In this document: one piece after another, positions 6,841-14,650 of the stretch | How the letters are laid out: the number at the start of each line of letters is the position of its first letter | How positions within the stretch are numbered: the first letter of the stretch is position 1 | Source: Bacteroidia bacterium | GTDB taxonomy: Bacteria; Bacteroidota; Bacteroidia; Bacteroidales; Prolixibacteraceae | DNA: 18,694 bases | NCBI GenBank assembly: GCA_025358395.1 | Contig: JANYJT010000281.1 | Coordinates: 1-18,694 of the forward strand | Direction: 5' to 3' | The notes under the pieces: model-generated | What the model saw: only the letters and a program-made list of their open reading frames with translations | The model's database searches: none | Told to the model about the DNA's origin: nothing | Position numbers and translations under genes: made by a program

Positions 6841-7464
6841 ATGAGTATGCTGATCATTGGAATCGCCGGAGGTACGGGCTCCGGCAAGACAACGGTTGTT
6901 AACAAAATTATTGAAAGGCTGGCCGAGAAGGACGTAACAATTCTATCGCAGGATGCCTATTACCGCGACAACAGTCATCTGCCACTGGAAGAGCGTCAAA
7001 AGATCAATTTTGACCATCCGGATGCCCTGGAATTTGAGCTACTGGCAGAAAACATCCGCAAGCTGAAGCGCGGGGATTCCATCGAACAGCCCATCTATTC
7101 TTACCTGACATGCACCCGCGCAGTGGAAACAACCACCATCCGACCCCAAAAGGCGATCATTGTTGAAGGCATACTTATTCTATGGCCCAAGGAACTCAGA
7201 AAATTGATGGACATCAAAATTTTCGTTGACTGTGAAGCCGATGTCCGGCTTTCGAGGGTAATTCAGAGAGATCTTATTGAGCGTGGCAGGGATGTCCATC
7301 AGGTATTGCACCGGTATGAAGATACTGTGCGTCCGAGCCACTTGCAGTTTATTGAACCTACCAAGCGTTATGCGGATATCATTGTGCCCGAAGGTGGCAA
7401 CAACAAAGTAGCCATCGACATCATCACGCAATACATAGAAAAGCATCTGAACGATCACGCCTGA
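6841..7464 (+). CDS. udk: Uridine kinase
   Basis: A 207-residue P-loop kinase of the uridine/cytidine kinase family, full length. It phosphorylates uridine and cytidine to UMP and CMP in pyrimidine salvage. The Walker A motif GGTGSGKTT is at residues 10-18. The acceptor-site segments QDAYYRD and NFDHPDALE follow, and the lid/phosphate-binding arginines fall in R-V-I-Q-R-D-L-I-E-R-G-R-D. A second in-frame ATG occurs at 6847; either could be used, and 6841 is the first after the promoter box. The gene may be co-transcribed with the exonuclease 93 bases downstream. Confidence 0.95.
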   Translation: MSMLIIGIAGGTGSGKTTVVNKIIERLAEKDVTILSQDAYYRDNSHLPLEERQKINFDHPDALEFELLAENIRKLKRGDSIEQPIYSYLTCTRAVETTTIRPQKAIIVEGILILWPKELRKLMDIKIFVDCEADVRLSRVIQRDLIERGRDVHQVLHRYEDTVRPSHLQFIEPTKRYADIIVPEGGNNKVAIDIITQYIEKHLNDHA

Positions 7465-7467
7465 TAG

Positions 7468-7530
7468 AAATTTTGATTTTTGATTTTCGATTTCGGAATG
7501 CCCAAAAGCTAAAAGCTAAGAGCTAACAGC
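7468..7530. repeat. Word-like repeats between udk and the exonuclease gene
   Basis: Two short low-complexity runs occur in tandem. The first (7468-7496) consists of GATTTTTGATTTTCGATTT units and resembles the left arm of the inverted repeat at 1512-1534. The second (about 7504-7529) consists of AAAAGCTAAGAGCTAA units of period 7-8. There is no perfect promoter box in this gap. Confidence 0.6.
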
Positions 7531-7557
7531 AAATAAACCAGACTAAATTCATCCAAA

Positions 7558-8283
7558 ATGTTAGATAAAATTCAACCCGAACATATTTTGTACCTGGATA
7601 TAGAGACAGTTCCGCAGGTTGAGAAGCTGACTGATTTTCCGGAAAAACGTCAGAAACTCTGGATCCGTAAAGCTGAAATGTTGGCCAAAGAGGGCGAAAG
7701 TGCAGAAAAGACATTCGAACGTGCCGGAATATATGCGGAGTTCGGGAAGATTGTATGCATCTCCTGTGGTACCATTTACCGAAGAGGAAACAAAAGGATC
7801 TACCGCGTAAAATCTTTTTATGGCAAAGATGAAGTGGCTCTTCTCAAGGACTTTCTTGCGATGCTCGAAAAATTCATGGCCAATCCCGCTCATCGTCTGT
7901 GTGCCCACAATGGTCTGGAGTTCGATTATCCGTATATTGCCAGGAGGGTACTCATCAACGGGTTAAGGTTGCCGGCGATTCTGGATATTGCCGGAGCAAA
8001 GCCCTGGGAGGTTCGTGATTATTTAATGGATACCATGCAGTTATGGAAATTCGGAGATTACAAACATTATACCTCTCTGGATCTTTTATGCAATATTTTT
8101 GATGTCCCGACTCCCAAGGACGACATTGATGGCAGTCAGGTATCGAAGGTTTATTACCAGGAAGACGACCTTGAAAGGATTGCGCGTTATTGCGAAAAGG
8201 ACACGCTGGCTGTTGCACAAATTCTGCTCAGATTTAAAGGTGAACAGCTGATTGAACCCGATAATTTCGAAATTGTTTCATAG
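7558..8283 (+). CDS. Predicted 3'-5' exonuclease, PolB-like DEDDy type
   Basis: A 241-residue protein of the family described as related to the proofreading exonuclease domain of DNA polymerase B (Pfam PF10108). The acidic residues of a DEDDy nuclease are visible: Asp14 and Glu16 in YLDIET (Exo I), Asp123 in HNGLEFDYP (Exo II), and Tyr211 with Asp215 in YCEKD (Exo III). These residues bind two metal ions for 3'-5' removal of nucleotides. No polymerase or helicase domain is attached. The cellular substrate is unknown; DNA repair or RNA trimming are both possible. It follows udk on the same strand. Confidence 0.87.
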   Translation: MLDKIQPEHILYLDIETVPQVEKLTDFPEKRQKLWIRKAEMLAKEGESAEKTFERAGIYAEFGKIVCISCGTIYRRGNKRIYRVKSFYGKDEVALLKDFLAMLEKFMANPAHRLCAHNGLEFDYPYIARRVLINGLRLPAILDIAGAKPWEVRDYLMDTMQLWKFGDYKHYTSLDLLCNIFDVPTPKDDIDGSQVSKVYYQEDDLERIARYCEKDTLAVAQILLRFKGEQLIEPDNFEIVS

Positions 8284-8342
8284 GCTTTTACCCTTTTATC
8301 AAAGAATTCAGCTATTTCTACTGTCTGATGGTTCAGTTTTGC

Positions 8343-8350
8343 TATTTTTG
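8343..8350 (+). promoter_or_regulatory. trpS promoter -7 box (TATTTTTG)
   Basis: A perfect TAnnTTTG box, 27 bases before the ATG at 8378 and 18 before an upstream in-frame TTG. Its position fits initiation at the ATG. No -33 element is clear. Confidence 0.55.
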
Positions 8351-8377
8351 CGGCAAAATATTTAACAGTTGCCCATC

Positions 8378-9373
8378 ATGCCTACAGTTGTCAGTGGAAT
8401 AAGATCGACCGGGAACCTTCACCTCGGTAATTACTTCGGAGCGGTAAAAAACTTCATCGAGATGCAGCACCATCATGATGCCTATTTTTTTATCGCGGAT
8501 CTCCATTCCCTTACCACACACCCAACGCCGGAACATCTTTATGGAAATGTCAGACAGGTACTTGCAGAATACCTGGCATGCGGCATTGATCCTGAAAAGG
8601 CAACGGTTTTTATCCAAAGCGATGTTCCTGAGATTGCAGAACTCTATCTGTTAATGAACATGAACGCCTATCTGGGGGAGTTGGAACGTACCACTTCTTT
8701 CAAGGATAAAGCGCGGCAGCAGCCCGACAATGTAAATGCGGGATTGCTTACCTATCCGGTGCTGATGGCCGCCGATATCATCATTCACAAGGCTCATCTC
8801 GTGCCGGTAGGGAAGGATCAGGAGCAGAACCTGGAGATGGCCAGGACCTTTACCCGCCGTTTCAACCGGATGTACAACGTGGAGCTTTTTCCCATACCTC
8901 GGCCTTATGTCTTCGAGGGACAGGATATGGTGAAAATTCCGGGACTGGATGGCTCGGGCAAAATGGGAAAATCTGAAGGTAATGCTGTTTCGTTGGCAGA
9001 CAGTCCGCAGGAGATTCGCAAAAAAGTGATGAAAGCCGTTACGGATAGTGGCCCTACACTTCCCAATCAGCAAAAACCTGAAGTGATTCAAAATTTGTTC
9101 ACCTTACTTGAGGTCGTTTCAACACCCGACGTTGTCAATCATTTTGACCTTCAATACAACAATTGCACCATCCGTTATGGCGATTTGAAAAAGCAACTTG
9201 CAGAAGACATCACCAATTTTACAACACCAATCCGAGAGAAGATCGAGATGCTTCTGGCTGATGACAAATACCTTTCCAACGTCGCGAAACTTGGGGCCGA
9301 AAAGGCAAGAGCCTCCGCCTCCCGAACACTGCAGGAAGTGAGAGCGGTGATTGGGGTGAAGAAGTTCTACTAG
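8378..9373 (+). CDS. trpS: Tryptophanyl-tRNA synthetase
   Basis: A 331-residue class I synthetase of normal bacterial length that charges tRNA-Trp. The HIGH-type motif is GNLHLGNYFG near residues 12-21, and the KMSKS-type motif reads GKMGKSEGN. The ATG at 8378 is chosen because it places the conserved start (MPTVVSGIRSTGNLH) at the family's usual position. An in-frame TTG at 8369 would add only three residues. The gene has its own promoter box and is followed at once by the REP/transposase region, so it probably ends its transcription unit. Confidence 0.96.
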   Translation: MPTVVSGIRSTGNLHLGNYFGAVKNFIEMQHHHDAYFFIADLHSLTTHPTPEHLYGNVRQVLAEYLACGIDPEKATVFIQSDVPEIAELYLLMNMNAYLGELERTTSFKDKARQQPDNVNAGLLTYPVLMAADIIIHKAHLVPVGKDQEQNLEMARTFTRRFNRMYNVELFPIPRPYVFEGQDMVKIPGLDGSGKMGKSEGNAVSLADSPQEIRKKVMKAVTDSGPTLPNQQKPEVIQNLFTLLEVVSTPDVVNHFDLQYNNCTIRYGDLKKQLAEDITNFTTPIREKIEMLLADDKYLSNVAKLGAEKARASASRTLQEVRAVIGVKKFY

Positions 9374-9397
9374 GAGTGAAATTGGGGTTTTTTCATA

Positions 9398-9451
9398 GCC
9401 GTCTGCTTTAGCTGACGGATAAAATGTTGAATCAGAATAAGGGCTTTAGCC
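9398..9451 (+). repeat. REP sequence A (two hairpins)
   Basis: Hairpin 1 is CCGTCTGCTTTAGCTGACGG (9399-9418): a five-base stem, one mismatch, then a GC pair around a TTTA loop. Hairpin 2 is GGCTTTAGCC (9442-9451). Both share the core GCTTTAGC. It begins 24 bases after the trpS stop. Confidence 0.8.
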
Positions 9452-9470
9452 GAATTTTAGATTGCAAAAT

Positions 9471-9908
9471 TTATTCATATTTTATCAGCTTAAACCCATA
9501 TTTTGTTAAAAATTCATCAACCTCTTCAGAAAATGATTTTTTCCTGTGATGCTCTTCCTGATTCTTGATGTAATTCACGACAACTCCCACCTGTGATTCA
9601 CTCACCGAAACTGCGAAATAATCATCCTGCCAAGAGAATTTATTTGGTAATATGCGTTTTTGATTGATCCAAAAGGAAGATTCTCCTTTAATAAGCTGAA
9701 CAACCTGAGCTATTGATTGATCTTTTCCTAGCGAGATCAATATATGAACATGGTCTGTCAAGCCATTAATTGCTTGCAAATAGATCTCTTTCTTTTTGCA
9801 ATTAGATTTGATGTGCTCATGAATTGTGTTGCCTAATTCTTTTGGCAGCAGATGTTCCCTGTATTTTGTTGCAAATACCAAATGAATCCAAATTTTGACA
9901 TGTGACAT
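9471..9908 (-). CDS. REP-associated tyrosine transposase (IS200/Y1 family)
   Basis: A 145-residue single-domain HUH enzyme (Pfam PF01797). The HUH motif is His53-Val-His55 in TDHVHILIS, and the catalytic tyrosine is Tyr113 in NYIKNQEEHHRKKSF. The start MSHVKIWIHLVFATKYR is the usual N-terminus of this family. The frame is intact and all catalytic residues are present, so the protein may be active. The family nicks and rejoins single-stranded DNA at REP-type hairpins. The surrounding REP copies are the likely substrates and may spread with its help; the last point is inference. No accessory TnpB-type gene is present. Confidence 0.88.
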   Translation of the reverse strand: MSHVKIWIHLVFATKYREHLLPKELGNTIHEHIKSNCKKKEIYLQAINGLTDHVHILISLGKDQSIAQVVQLIKGESSFWINQKRILPNKFSWQDDYFAVSVSESQVGVVVNYIKNQEEHHRKKSFSEEVDEFLTKYGFKLIKYE

Positions 9909-9927
9909 TGGCTTAAAAATATTGTTT

Positions 9928-9982
9928 GGCTAAAGCCGGGCTTCTTATAATCTCTTATTATCCGTCAGCTAAAGCAGACGGC
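9928..9982 (-). repeat. REP sequence B, inverted copy
   Basis: Read on the minus strand: the long hairpin (9982-9961) with the same 20-base core as REP A, then a 23-base spacer and the GGCTTTAGCC hairpin (9937-9928). Core sequences are identical to REP A while the spacer differs. It lies just upstream of the transposase start, so it may also overlap that gene's promoter. Confidence 0.8.
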
Positions 9983-10121
9983 AATTAATTGGAAATTCTT
10001 TCATCTGAATTGGTGAATTTCATTACAATTTACAGTAATTCAGGAAGAATAAAGATTTATTTTCCAACAACTATTTTTGAGATTAAAGAAATTATTCATT
10101 TTTGCCGGAATATCTGGCGTT

Positions 10122-10339
10122 TTTCATTGCCGTCTGCTTTAGCTGAAGGATAGTGAATGATGGTCAGACAAGAAATCTATTTGGAAAAAGAGTGAGGTTC
10201 TTTCATTGCCGTCTGCTTTAGCTGACGGATAAGGAATGATGGTTAGACAAGAAATCTATTTAGAAAAAGAGTGAGGTTCTTTCATTGCCGTCTGCTTTAG
10301 CTGACGGATAAGGAATGTAAATGGATTGGGGCTTTAGCC
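10122..10339 (+). repeat. 79-bp tandem array of REP hairpins (2.5 copies)
   Basis: The long REP hairpin recurs at 10129, 10208 and 10287, an exact 79-base period. Copies 1 and 2 are full length and differ at only a few positions; copy 3 diverges after 10317 and ends with the GGCTTTAGCC hairpin (10330-10339). Copy 1 has a stem-breaking change (GAAGG in place of GACGG). The first two copies lack the second hairpin, as expected if they arose by tandem duplication of a truncated unit. The rest of the 547-base stretch without a gene (9909-10456) is AT-rich, and nothing else was recognised between 9983 and 10121. Confidence 0.85.
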
Positions 10340-10393
10340 AAAATTCAGAAATAGTTTGATCAAGACTTTCGATTCTTATTGCCTCCTTTTTTC

Positions 10394-10401
10394 TATTTTT
10401 G
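10394..10401 (+). promoter_or_regulatory. valS promoter -7 box (TATTTTTG)
   Basis: A perfect TAnnTTTG box 55 bases before the valS ATG, downstream of the REP array. The implied leader is about 50 bases. No T-box-like structure was recognised in it. Confidence 0.5.
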
Positions 10402-10456
10402 TCAACTTGTAACAGATTTTTGAGTTACATTCTTACAAAAATCCATATTAATTGAA

Positions 10457-13093
10457 ATGACCAAAGACATACCAGCCAAATACGATCCAACCACCATAGA
10501 AGACAAATGGTACAGCTTCTGGATGGAGCATAACTTTTTCCATTCGGAGCCTGACGGTCGCGAACCTTACACCATCGTGATTCCACCGCCAAATGTAACC
10601 GGAGTTCTTCACATGGGACATATGCTTAACAATACTATCCAGGATGTATTGGTGCGACGCGCCAGGATGCTTGGAAAGAATGGCTGCTGGGTGCCGGGAA
10701 CCGATCATGCTTCGATCGCTACGGAAGCCAGGGTGGTCGACAAATTATTGAAAGAAGGAATTAGAAAGGATAGTCTCACCCGCGATCAATTCCTGGAACA
10801 TGCCTGGGAATGGACCCACAAGCATGGCGGAATCATCCTCGAGCAGTTAAAGAAACTTGGCGCCTCCTGCGACTGGGAACGCACAGCCTTTACGATGGAC
10901 GACATTCGTTCGGCTTCCGTGATCCGGACTTTTGTCGATCTCTACAACAAAGGCTATGTCTACCGGGGAGTGCGCATGGTCAACTGGGATCCTGCTGCCA
11001 AAACAGCCTTATCTGATGAAGAGGTTATCCACCGTGAGGAGCAATCCAAATTGTATTATGTCCGGTATCTGGTTGAAGGAACAACAGATCAATATGTTAC
11101 GGTTGCAACGACTCGCCCTGAAACCATTTTGGGCGACACGGCAGTTTGCGTCAATCCTGCCGATGATCGTTTCCGTCATTTGGCTGGGAAAAGGGTGCTG
11201 GTTCCCTTGGTAAACCGCAGCGTTCCTGTGATCCGGGATGATTATGTGGAAATGGATTTTGGTACCGGATGTCTGAAGATCACTCCTGCCCACGACGCCA
11301 ACGATTATGAAATTGGCATCCGTCACAACCTGGAAGTCATCGATACTTTCAATGACGACGGAACTTTGAGCGAGAAGGCACAACTGCTGGTTGGTGTAGA
11401 CCGTTTTGAGGCTCGTAAACAGATCATCCCGATGCTTGAAGCCGCGGGTAATCTGGTAAAAATTGAAGACTACAACAATAAGGTGGGCTATTCCGAACGG
11501 ACCCATGTTCCCATTGAACCAAAGCTTTCGGCCCAATGGTTTCTGAAGATGGCCGATCTGGCAAAACCTGCTCTGGAAGCTGTTGAGAGTGGCGACATCC
11601 GGTTTTATCCCTCCAAGTTTAAAAATCTCTACCGTCACTGGATGGAGAACATCAAGGACTGGTGTATTTCCCGTCAGCTTTGGTGGGGTCATCGGATACC
11701 GGTTTATTACCTGCCCGACGGATCATTTGTTGTGGCGGAAACTGAGGAGAAAGCATTGGAACTGGCCAGAATAAAAACCGGCAATACCTCCTTGCCAATG
11801 TCTTCACTCCGGCAGGATGAGGATGTGCTCGATACCTGGGCCTCTTCCTGGCTTTGGCCGATATCGGTCTTCGAAAAGGAGGACCCTTCCGACACCAGTG
11901 ATCTTGATTACTATTATCCTACCAACGATCTGGTCACGGCTCCTGAGATTATCTTTTTCTGGGTAGCCCGGATGGTCATAGCCGGATATGAGTACAAGGG
12001 AACATTGCCATTTAAGAATGTCTATTTTACCGGTATTGTTCGCGACAAGCTCCGAAGGAAAATGTCCAAATCCCTGGGTAACTCTCCTGATCCGCTTGAT
12101 CTGATTGAAAAATATGGGGCAGACGGCGTAAGGGTTGGAATGCTTCTGTGCTCACCTGCCGGCAACGACATCCTTTTTGATGAGTCGCTGACCGAGCAGG
12201 GCAGAGGATTCCTCACTAAAGTATGGAACTCTTTCAGGTTGATCAACGGATGGGAAGTTGATGCAGCTATTCCTCAGCCGGAGCATTCCCGATTAGGAAT
12301 TGAGTGGTTCAGGGCCAAGTTGGACGAGGTTATTTTGACGATGGATGACCATTTTGAAAAATACCGCTTGAATGATGCCCTGCTGACCATCCACGCCACC
12401 ATTCGCGACGAATTCTCGGGATGGCTGTTGGAAATAATTAAACCTGCCTATCAGCAACCGATTGATTCAAAAACACATACTGAAGTAATTGAATTGTTGG
12501 ACAAGCTTCTTCGGTTGCTTCATCCTTTCATGCCGTTTATCAGTGAGGAGATCTGGCAGTTAATCGGAGAACGCCTGGCTGATGAATCGATCATGATGAC
12601 GTCCTGGCCAATAGCTTCAGCACCAAACAATGAACTTTGTGAGCGTTTCGAGTTGGCTAAAGAGCTCGTTTCGGGCATCCGCAGCATCCGCAAAGAGAAA
12701 GGCATTGCCATGAAAGAGGAAACTGAACTCTACATCATCCCGGGTGAAAAGGGATATGTGCCTGAATACAATACAATTATTTCAAAATTAGTCAACGTCT
12801 CAAAACCGGAGATTCGCTCTGCCGAGGTCGATGGCGCGGCAACATTTATGGTCAAAGCGACAGCCTTTTATATTCCTGTCTCCGGGAATGTGGATATTGA
12901 GGCGGAAGTTGCCAGAATCAATGAAGATTTGATTTACTTCCGGGGATTTCTGCAAGGGGTCGAACGAAAACTTGCCAACGAAAAATTTGTAGCCAGTGCT
13001 CCTGCAGCTGTTGTCGATCTCGAGCGCAAGAAACTAGCCGATGCAGAGGAGAAAATCAAGATTTTGGAAGATCGGTTGGCGGCTTTGAAATAG
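10457..13093 (+). CDS. valS: Valyl-tRNA synthetase
   Basis: An 878-residue class Ia synthetase of full bacterial length that charges tRNA-Val and edits mischarged threonine. The HIGH motif lies in PPPNVTGVLHMGH (43-55) and KMSKS at 535-539. The inserted editing domain spans roughly 190-340 (VATTRPETILGDTAVCV, then GTGCLKITPAHDANDYEIG). The anticodon-binding domain follows, and the C-terminal coiled-coil arm is visible as alternating charged heptads over about the last 65 residues. G+C content is clearly higher than in the two genes that follow. Confidence 0.97.
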   Translation: MTKDIPAKYDPTTIEDKWYSFWMEHNFFHSEPDGREPYTIVIPPPNVTGVLHMGHMLNNTIQDVLVRRARMLGKNGCWVPGTDHASIATEARVVDKLLKEGIRKDSLTRDQFLEHAWEWTHKHGGIILEQLKKLGASCDWERTAFTMDDIRSASVIRTFVDLYNKGYVYRGVRMVNWDPAAKTALSDEEVIHREEQSKLYYVRYLVEGTTDQYVTVATTRPETILGDTAVCVNPADDRFRHLAGKRVLVPLVNRSVPVIRDDYVEMDFGTGCLKITPAHDANDYEIGIRHNLEVIDTFNDDGTLSEKAQLLVGVDRFEARKQIIPMLEAAGNLVKIEDYNNKVGYSERTHVPIEPKLSAQWFLKMADLAKPALEAVESGDIRFYPSKFKNLYRHWMENIKDWCISRQLWWGHRIPVYYLPDGSFVVAETEEKALELARIKTGNTSLPMSSLRQDEDVLDTWASSWLWPISVFEKEDPSDTSDLDYYYPTNDLVTAPEIIFFWVARMVIAGYEYKGTLPFKNVYFTGIVRDKLRRKMSKSLGNSPDPLDLIEKYGADGVRVGMLLCSPAGNDILFDESLTEQGRGFLTKVWNSFRLINGWEVDAAIPQPEHSRLGIEWFRAKLDEVILTMDDHFEKYRLNDALLTIHATIRDEFSGWLLEIIKPAYQQPIDSKTHTEVIELLDKLLRLLHPFMPFISEEIWQLIGERLADESIMMTSWPIASAPNNELCERFELAKELVSGIRSIRKEKGIAMKEETELYIIPGEKGYVPEYNTIISKLVNVSKPEIRSAEVDGAATFMVKATAFYIPVSGNVDIEAEVARINEDLIYFRGFLQGVERKLANEKFVASAPAAVVDLERKKLADAEEKIKILEDRLAALK

Positions 13094-13190
13094 TTGATCG
13101 TTTTTCTGGCCCAGGCAAAACGAATCCCTTTTTCAGAATAGTTAATTGTTTTGAAATCTAATTATTGTGAGTTTGTAGTTTGGTGGAATA

Positions 13191-13198
13191 TAAATTTG
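13191..13198 (+). promoter_or_regulatory. Putative -7 box of the AAA ATPase gene (TAAATTTG)
   Basis: A perfect TAnnTTTG that overlaps the left arm of the inverted repeat at 13193-13205. Transcription would begin near 13203-13206, placing the right arm in the leader. No well-spaced -33 element is evident. Confidence 0.45.
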
Positions 13199-13242
13199 TT
13201 TGATGGTATCGAATAAATATGTATTTTTACATCAAACAAATT
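13193..13242. repeat. Perfect 13-bp inverted repeat at the ATPase promoter
   Basis: AATTTGTTTGATG (13193-13205) is exactly matched by CATCAAACAAATT (13230-13242) across a 24-base AT-rich spacer. The left arm covers the -7 box and the right arm ends eight bases before the chosen ATG (13251). It could be an operator for a dimeric repressor, or an RNA hairpin that controls access to the start codon. Confidence 0.6.
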
Positions 13243-13250
13243 CAATCATC

Positions 13251-14462
13251 ATGGTACTCGAAAGTGTTCTGGCCCTTGTTGCCGAACAACAAAAAGTCCG
13301 TTATTCGCAGAAAGATACCGGTTTAGCACGTGAACTTGTTCTCGCAACCAGGAGTTTGTCATCACATGCGTTAATTATTTCTGGAGTCAGACGTTGCGGG
13401 AAAAGCACGCTTTTAATGCAAATGATGAAGGTGATGCATTCTGAATCACTCTTCTTCCTTAATTTTGAATCACCGCAACTTTATGAATTTTCGCTTTCGG
13501 ATTTTGCACGATTAGACAATCTGATCGCACAGAAAGGGGCAAATACCTTGTTTTTCGATGAACTACAGTTGGTTGAAGGTTGGGAAATGTATGTTCGTCA
13601 GAAATTGGATGAAGGTTTCAAGGTAATCATCACAGGTTCGAATGCCTCCCTCTTAAGCAAGGAGCTTGGAACGAGACTGACAGGCCGTCATATTACCCAG
13701 GAACTTTTTCCTTTCTCCTACAATGAGTTTCTAACTTTCAGGAATATCGTGCCATCACCGGAAAGCTTAAAGAACTATATGCAAACTGGTGGTTTCCCTG
13801 AGTTTGTAAAAAATGGAGACGAAGAACAATTGGCTTCACTTTTTGATGATGTACTCATCCGTGATATTGTTGCCCGATATGGCATTAAAGATATTAAAAG
13901 TCTTTATCGGCTTGCTAATTACTTGATTTCTAATGTTGGAAACCGAATATCGGCATCCCGGCTCAGGCAATTACTTTCAATTGGTGCCACCAGTACAATT
14001 TTAACATGGTTTTCTCATTTGGAACTATCCTATTTGATTTGTTTTTTGCCAATGTTCAGTCAGTCAACAAAAGCACAATTAATCAATCCAAGGAAAGTCT
14101 ATGCTATTGATTTAGGCCTTGTTAAGGTCATTTCAAATAACATGACTGAGGACTTGGGAAGAAAACTTGAAAACCTGGTCTTTTTGCATCTTCGTAGAAA
14201 ATATGCCGAGCTTTACTATTTTGATGAGAAGGGTGAATGCGATTTTGTAGCCATGAAAAATGGAAAAATTTTAGCTTTGGTGCAAGTGTGTTATGAACTT
14301 ACTCCGGATAATCTTAAAAGGGAATTGAATGGTTTACTACAAGCAATGCGCTATTTCAAACTGAAGAAGGCAACGATTGTAACTTTTTCCAATTCAGATT
14401 TTATAAAGGAAGAAGATTACGAAATTGTGGTCGTGCCGGCTTATAGGTATATATTAACTTAA
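13251..14462 (+). CDS. AAA family ATPase with DUF4143 C-terminal domain
   Basis: A 403-residue protein of the large AAA_14/DUF4143 family. Visible are Walker A GVRRCGKS (45-52), Walker B LFFDELQ (100-106), a sensor-like ITGSN (127-131) followed by S-L-L-S-K-E-L-G-T-R-L-T-G-R, and GGFPEFV (180-186). The C-terminal domain looks like a PD-(D/E)xK fold (Glu307, Asp331 in ECDFVA), but the last motif reads QVC (345-347) in place of (E/Q)xK, so the catalytic lysine is absent and nuclease activity is doubtful. The family is widespread and its function is unsettled. The start at 13251 is preferred because 13203 would fall inside the inverted repeat and add 16 atypical residues. The gene is AT-richer than valS and convergent with the helicase. 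Confidence 0.85.
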   Translation: MVLESVLALVAEQQKVRYSQKDTGLARELVLATRSLSSHALIISGVRRCGKSTLLMQMMKVMHSESLFFLNFESPQLYEFSLSDFARLDNLIAQKGANTLFFDELQLVEGWEMYVRQKLDEGFKVIITGSNASLLSKELGTRLTGRHITQELFPFSYNEFLTFRNIVPSPESLKNYMQTGGFPEFVKNGDEEQLASLFDDVLIRDIVARYGIKDIKSLYRLANYLISNVGNRISASRLRQLLSIGATSTILTWFSHLELSYLICFLPMFSQSTKAQLINPRKVYAIDLGLVKVISNNMTEDLGRKLENLVFLHLRRKYAELYYFDEKGECDFVAMKNGKILALVQVCYELTPDNLKRELNGLLQAMRYFKLKKATIVTFSNSDFIKEEDYEIVVVPAYRYILT

Positions 14463-14650
14463 AAGGCAGGCCCATAATCCAATAGGTGGTTTTGAGATAG
14501 CATCTGTTTCAACGATTCAAGAGTGCTTTGACTTTAATTCCCTTCATATCTTGTTGGAAGCTTACTTACTAAAGGACCTTGACTGGATCGCCGAAAGGTA
14601 AAAGCAATTTTTTCAGTTTGTGCTGGGATTGAGCCGGATAGTAATAAGAA

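Larger units (their letters stand above)
9398..9982. mobile_element. REP-RAYT element: IS200-type transposase gene between inverted REP hairpins
   Basis: A 585-base unit consists of a bipartite REP (9398-9451), a Y1 transposase gene on the minus strand (9471-9908) and a second REP in inverted orientation (9928-9982). This is the organisation of REP-associated tyrosine transposases, which differ from IS200 by being bracketed by inverted REP palindromes. It lies between trpS and valS. No target-site duplication was seen, as expected for Y1 enzymes. The outer boundaries are set at the ends of the hairpins and could extend a little further. Confidence 0.8.

Noticed and set aside
8369..8377. TTG start for trpS
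   Set aside because: It adds only three residues upstream of a well-placed ATG, and the conserved TrpRS N-terminus begins at that ATG.
10122..10339. Possible CRISPR array
   Set aside because: The repeats have a 79-base period, the segments between hairpins are themselves repeated rather than unique, and no cas gene is present. They are REP duplications.
11009..11692. 227-codon open frame antisense to valS
   Set aside because: It lies wholly within a well-conserved valS and has no recognisable motif; long antisense frames are common in G+C-richer genes with biased codon use.
13200..13250. Upstream start (TTG 13200 or ATG 13203) for the AAA ATPase
   Set aside because: It would place coding sequence inside the perfect inverted repeat and next to the predicted transcription start, and the extra residues do not resemble the family's usual beginning.
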